Positions 6,700 to 8,388 of a stretch of 8,388 nt of DNA are shown piece by piece. Position 1 is the stretch's first letter. Each line of letters begins with the position of its first letter. The position numbers and the translations under genes are program-made. This DNA is from Microcaldota archaeon (lineage in GTDB: Archaea > Micrarchaeota > Micrarchaeia > Micrarchaeales > CABMGC01). Below the pieces are notes generated by a model. The model ran no database searches. It saw only the letters and a list, made by a program, of their open reading frames with translations, and was not told the origin of the DNA. Location of the stretch: contig DAHVVD010000055.1 in the NCBI GenBank assembly GCA_027328265.1, positions 1 to 8,388 of the forward strand. Reading direction: 5' to 3'.

Positions 6700-6723
6700 C
6701 GTTTGGGCATTCGTTTGGGCATT
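6700..6723 (+). repeat. Perfect tandem duplication of a 12-bp unit
   Basis: CGTTTGGGCATT occurs twice in direct succession (6700-6711 and 6712-6723) in the spacer between the convergent top6A and the 243-residue gene. The second copy ends inside the TATA-like element that follows, so the repeat occupies the place of a promoter-proximal operator or BRE region. It may also be a simple replication-slippage duplication. Confidence 0.8.
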
Positions 6724-6732
6724 TATATATAT
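6722..6732 (+). promoter_or_regulatory. Strong orphan TATA box between convergent genes
   Basis: TTTATATATAT is the best archaeal TATA match in the window, but neither flanking gene starts here. Rightward, a transcript would start near 6750 and run antisense into the 243-residue gene, where a T6 run at 6827-6832 could end it. Leftward, it would run antisense into top6A. No ORF with a supported start lies downstream on either side. The rest of the spacer (6667-6789) holds only a weak 7-bp inverted repeat, ATAAAGT at 6753-6759 with ACTTTAT at 6784-6790. Confidence 0.4.
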
Positions 6733-6789
6733 GCTACGCCATTTATCATTCCATAAAGTACGTATCCGTTACCCACGAAGACCACTTTA

Positions 6790-7521
6790 TCAAACGCGCC
6801 TACCTTCAGCTATCCATTCTTCCTTATTTTTTATGTAGTCTACTATCTCAGCAATTTGCCTTTCATAAGGCTTGGCCTCCCTGAAAGAGTATATTTTGCC
6901 ATCAGCACATCCTGCACTTCCGTACCCACAATCCCAAGGCTCCCATGCCCTTCTCGAGTCTTTCAACAGCTCACTTATGCTTATGGATTCCGAGTGTAAC
7001 GATTCTCTTCCCTCTGTCTTCTGGTCTGAGAGAAGCAGGCAAAGAGCCACTAAGAGTGCGTCTTCCTTTATCCTGGCTTTTACAGAATCAGTCATACTAA
7101 GGAATTTTTCTTCGAACATCTGAGCATTTGCTGCAGCCTCTACCTGTCTCTTTATCTGTCTTTCAAGAATACCCACTTGTTTTAATCTTCCTGCAGTCTC
7201 AACAAGTATCTTGAGATATTCTATTGCATTCTTGTATGAATATAGTGGCGAAACAGAGTATGTGCCCCCCTTCTGCCTTTCCAAAATTTCTGCCTTTGCC
7301 CGCTTTCTAGCTGCATGTGTAAACGATGCGGTCCAACTGTCTAGCTCTGTGCCTACTCCCCAGCTGGAATCCCACTTTGCCGTTTGCTTGAAATACTCAA
7401 CACTGCCTAAGCGTGCAACGAAATTTGTTGCCTTGCCGAATGCCCCTTCGCCTAATTTGTCTGTTTGCCGCTTTGCATCTCCGAATATTCCTTGAAACGG
7501 GTGCTTGCGATTTTGTCTCAT
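6790..7521 (-). CDS. Uncharacterised 243-residue protein in the RFC operon
   Basis: I do not recognise this protein. It starts at an ATG 9 nt after the rfcS stop codon, and an AGGT overlapping that stop lies 7 nt upstream of the ATG, so it is probably translated from the rfcS transcript. The N-terminus (1-70) is basic and rich in Gly, Phe and Trp (Trp50, 54, 63). A mostly helical central part follows (about 68-166) with two likely helical hairpins, ending in the hydrophobic stretch ALLVALCLLLSD (155-166). That stretch is too short and embedded to be a clear membrane anchor. A Ser/Glu-rich linker leads to a compact tail with WEPWDCGYGSAGCADG (193-208), whose two cysteines are spaced seven residues apart, and a final helix with Trp236. 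There is no signal peptide and no nucleotide-binding motif. It uses CAA, CGG/CGC and TTA more freely than neighbouring genes, suggesting recent acquisition or relaxed selection. The intact frame and the operon position support a real gene. Confidence 0.7.
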   Translation of the reverse strand: MRQNRKHPFQGIFGDAKRQTDKLGEGAFGKATNFVARLGSVEYFKQTAKWDSSWGVGTELDSWTASFTHAARKRAKAEILERQKGGTYSVSPLYSYKNAIEYLKILVETAGRLKQVGILERQIKRQVEAAANAQMFEEKFLSMTDSVKARIKEDALLVALCLLLSDQKTEGRESLHSESISISELLKDSRRAWEPWDCGYGSAGCADGKIYSFREAKPYERQIAEIVDYIKNKEEWIAEGRRV

Positions 7522-7530
7522 TTTAATTAC

Positions 7531-8388
7531 CTAAGTTTTGAGTAGTGCGAGACTAGCCAGCATCGCCTCTATCTGTATCCTGTCGTTCGCACCTTCCACT
7601 ATCCTGAAGTTGCACTCTCCTATCGTGCTTATCAACTTAAGCTTCAGTTTGTCATCTACGTCTAGGCCCATCGCCTCCTTGTAGCTCTGCATAAGTATGT
7701 CCTCGCCGCTCATCCCGTGTACGAGTACCAGGGTATTCAGCTCAATCCTCGCCTTCTCAAAGTCCCCTGACAGCGCATATCTGAGCATCGCGACTATCTC
7801 CTTCGGTCTCGCCCTTGCCGCTATGTCATATACAGCTGCTTCCTCTATCTTTTTATTCGAGAGAGCTGCGCTCTGGAGAGTGTTCGTGAGTTTTCTGAGA
7901 TCGCCTTCGCTTACATAGAGGAGAGCCTCGATAGCCTTCTTCGAGATATCCAAGCCTTCTTTTTCTGAAATCCTCTCAACATATTTCATCATCTCCTCCT
8001 CCTTGAGGGGCTTAAACCTGAAGACGACGCACCTGCTCTGTATAGGATCGATTATCTTGCTCGAATAGTTGGCGCTCATTATGAACCTCGTTCCTGCGGA
8101 GTACTTCTCCATAGTCCTCCTCAAGGCATGCTGCGCTTCCGGAGTGAGTGCGTCGGCCTCGTCGAGAAAGACTATCTTGACAGTGCTGCTGTCCATGGAA
8201 AGGGTTCTTGCGAACTCCTTAACCCTTCCTCTTACAACGTCTATACCACGCGAATCTGATGCATTGAGCTCGAGAAATGACTCGCTAATTCTCTTACCAT
8301 ATAGCTCCTTCGCGAGTGCCATAGCGCAGGTAGTCTTGCCAACTCCGGCAGGCCCAGCGAATATCATGCTCGGGAAGTTCCTTGCCTT
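7531..8388 (-). CDS. rfcS: Replication factor C small subunit (clamp loader), N-terminus cut by the window edge
   Basis: The open frame continues to the window edge with KARNFPS before the first internal methionine. The 285 visible codons therefore lack roughly the first 35-45 residues of a protein that is usually about 320-330 long. RFC small subunits, with one large subunit, load the PCNA clamp onto primed DNA using ATP. In order from the edge are Walker A GPAGVGKTT (12-20), the RFC box ELNASDSRG (40-48), Walker B VFLDEADALT (73-82), ALRRTME (88-94), SANYSSKIIDPIQSRC (105-120, with the SRC arginine finger) and the C-terminal helical collar domain. There is no intein in the visible part. The TAG stop overlaps the AGGT ahead of the unknown 243-residue gene. 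The large subunit gene, which often accompanies it, is not downstream here. The promoter lies outside the window. Confidence 0.95.
   Translation of the reverse strand, partial: KARNFPSMIFAGPAGVGKTTCAMALAKELYGKRISESFLELNASDSRGIDVVRGRVKEFARTLSMDSSTVKIVFLDEADALTPEAQHALRRTMEKYSAGTRFIMSANYSSKIIDPIQSRCVVFRFKPLKEEEMMKYVERISEKEGLDISKKAIEALLYVSEGDLRKLTNTLQSAALSNKKIEEAAVYDIAARARPKEIVAMLRYALSGDFEKARIELNTLVLVHGMSGEDILMQSYKEAMGLDVDDKLKLKLISTIGECNFRIVEGANDRIQIEAMLASLALLKT

Noticed and set aside
6680..6715. GGTTCGAGT, resembling a tRNA T-loop, just after top6A
   Set aside because: The flanking bases (GAGGG and GCGTT) do not form a T-stem, the required C after the loop is G, and no acceptor, D or anticodon arms are found nearby.
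6663..6884. A plus-strand 73-codon frame starting with GTG over the top6A stop
   Set aside because: It has no ribosome site, its composition is that of spacer read through, and its second half is antisense to the 243-residue gene.
8330..8355. Walker A of the RFC subunit reads GPAGVGKTT rather than GPPGTGKTT
   Set aside because: The invariant Gly, Lys and Thr are kept, and Ala and Val at these positions are ordinary variation in archaeal RFC small subunits as I know them.

Overview
The window looks archaeal. It carries an archaeal-type SepF, a Hel308 helicase, a membrane-anchored LonB protease (the archaeal form with two transmembrane segments), the A subunit of topoisomerase VI and a clamp-loader (RFC) small subunit. 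Several genes have a TATA-like box about 25 nt before the start codon and no Shine-Dalgarno sequence, which fits leaderless archaeal transcription. AGG/AGA and ATA codons are frequent. A euryarchaeal or DPANN lineage (for example Micrarchaeota-like) would fit, but this placement is an inference from gene content and was not tested. The overall theme is DNA maintenance and the cell cycle.

Layout. Positions 1-131 (+) hold the last 42 codons of a gene whose tail resembles TrmJ/TrmH-type RNA methyltransferases. It runs tail to tail, with 2 bp between stop codons, into sepF (-). A spacer of about 200 bp with small inverted repeats separates sepF from hel308 (-). Upstream of hel308 lies a 178-bp spacer containing a perfect 10-bp inverted repeat followed by T5 and preceded by a palindromic TATA box. 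This may be a small RNA gene or the terminator of the next gene. That gene (-) encodes a close relative of human DNPH1/Rcl, a deoxynucleotide N-glycosidase. It diverges from lonB (+), and one palindromic TTATAA lies between the two starts. lonB runs into top6A (+), with the two reading frames meeting at the lonB stop codon.

A 123-bp spacer between convergent genes contains a 12-bp tandem duplication abutting a very good TATA box that serves no visible gene. Next is an unrecognised 243-residue protein (-), placed 9 nt downstream of, and probably co-transcribed with, the RFC small subunit gene (-). The RFC gene is cut at its N-terminus by the window edge.

How the genes fit together. RFC loads the sliding clamp for replication, Hel308 acts at stalled forks, topoisomerase VI relaxes and decatenates DNA, DNPH1-like enzymes clear aberrant deoxynucleotides, and SepF anchors the FtsZ ring. 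LonB is the membrane quality-control protease. The partner genes top6B, rfcL and ftsZ are not in this window. The least explained parts are the RFC-linked 243-residue protein, the hairpin at 2944-2985 and the orphan promoter at 6700-6732. No CRISPR array, insertion sequence, rRNA or tRNA gene is visible. No gene-free stretch exceeds 300 bases.
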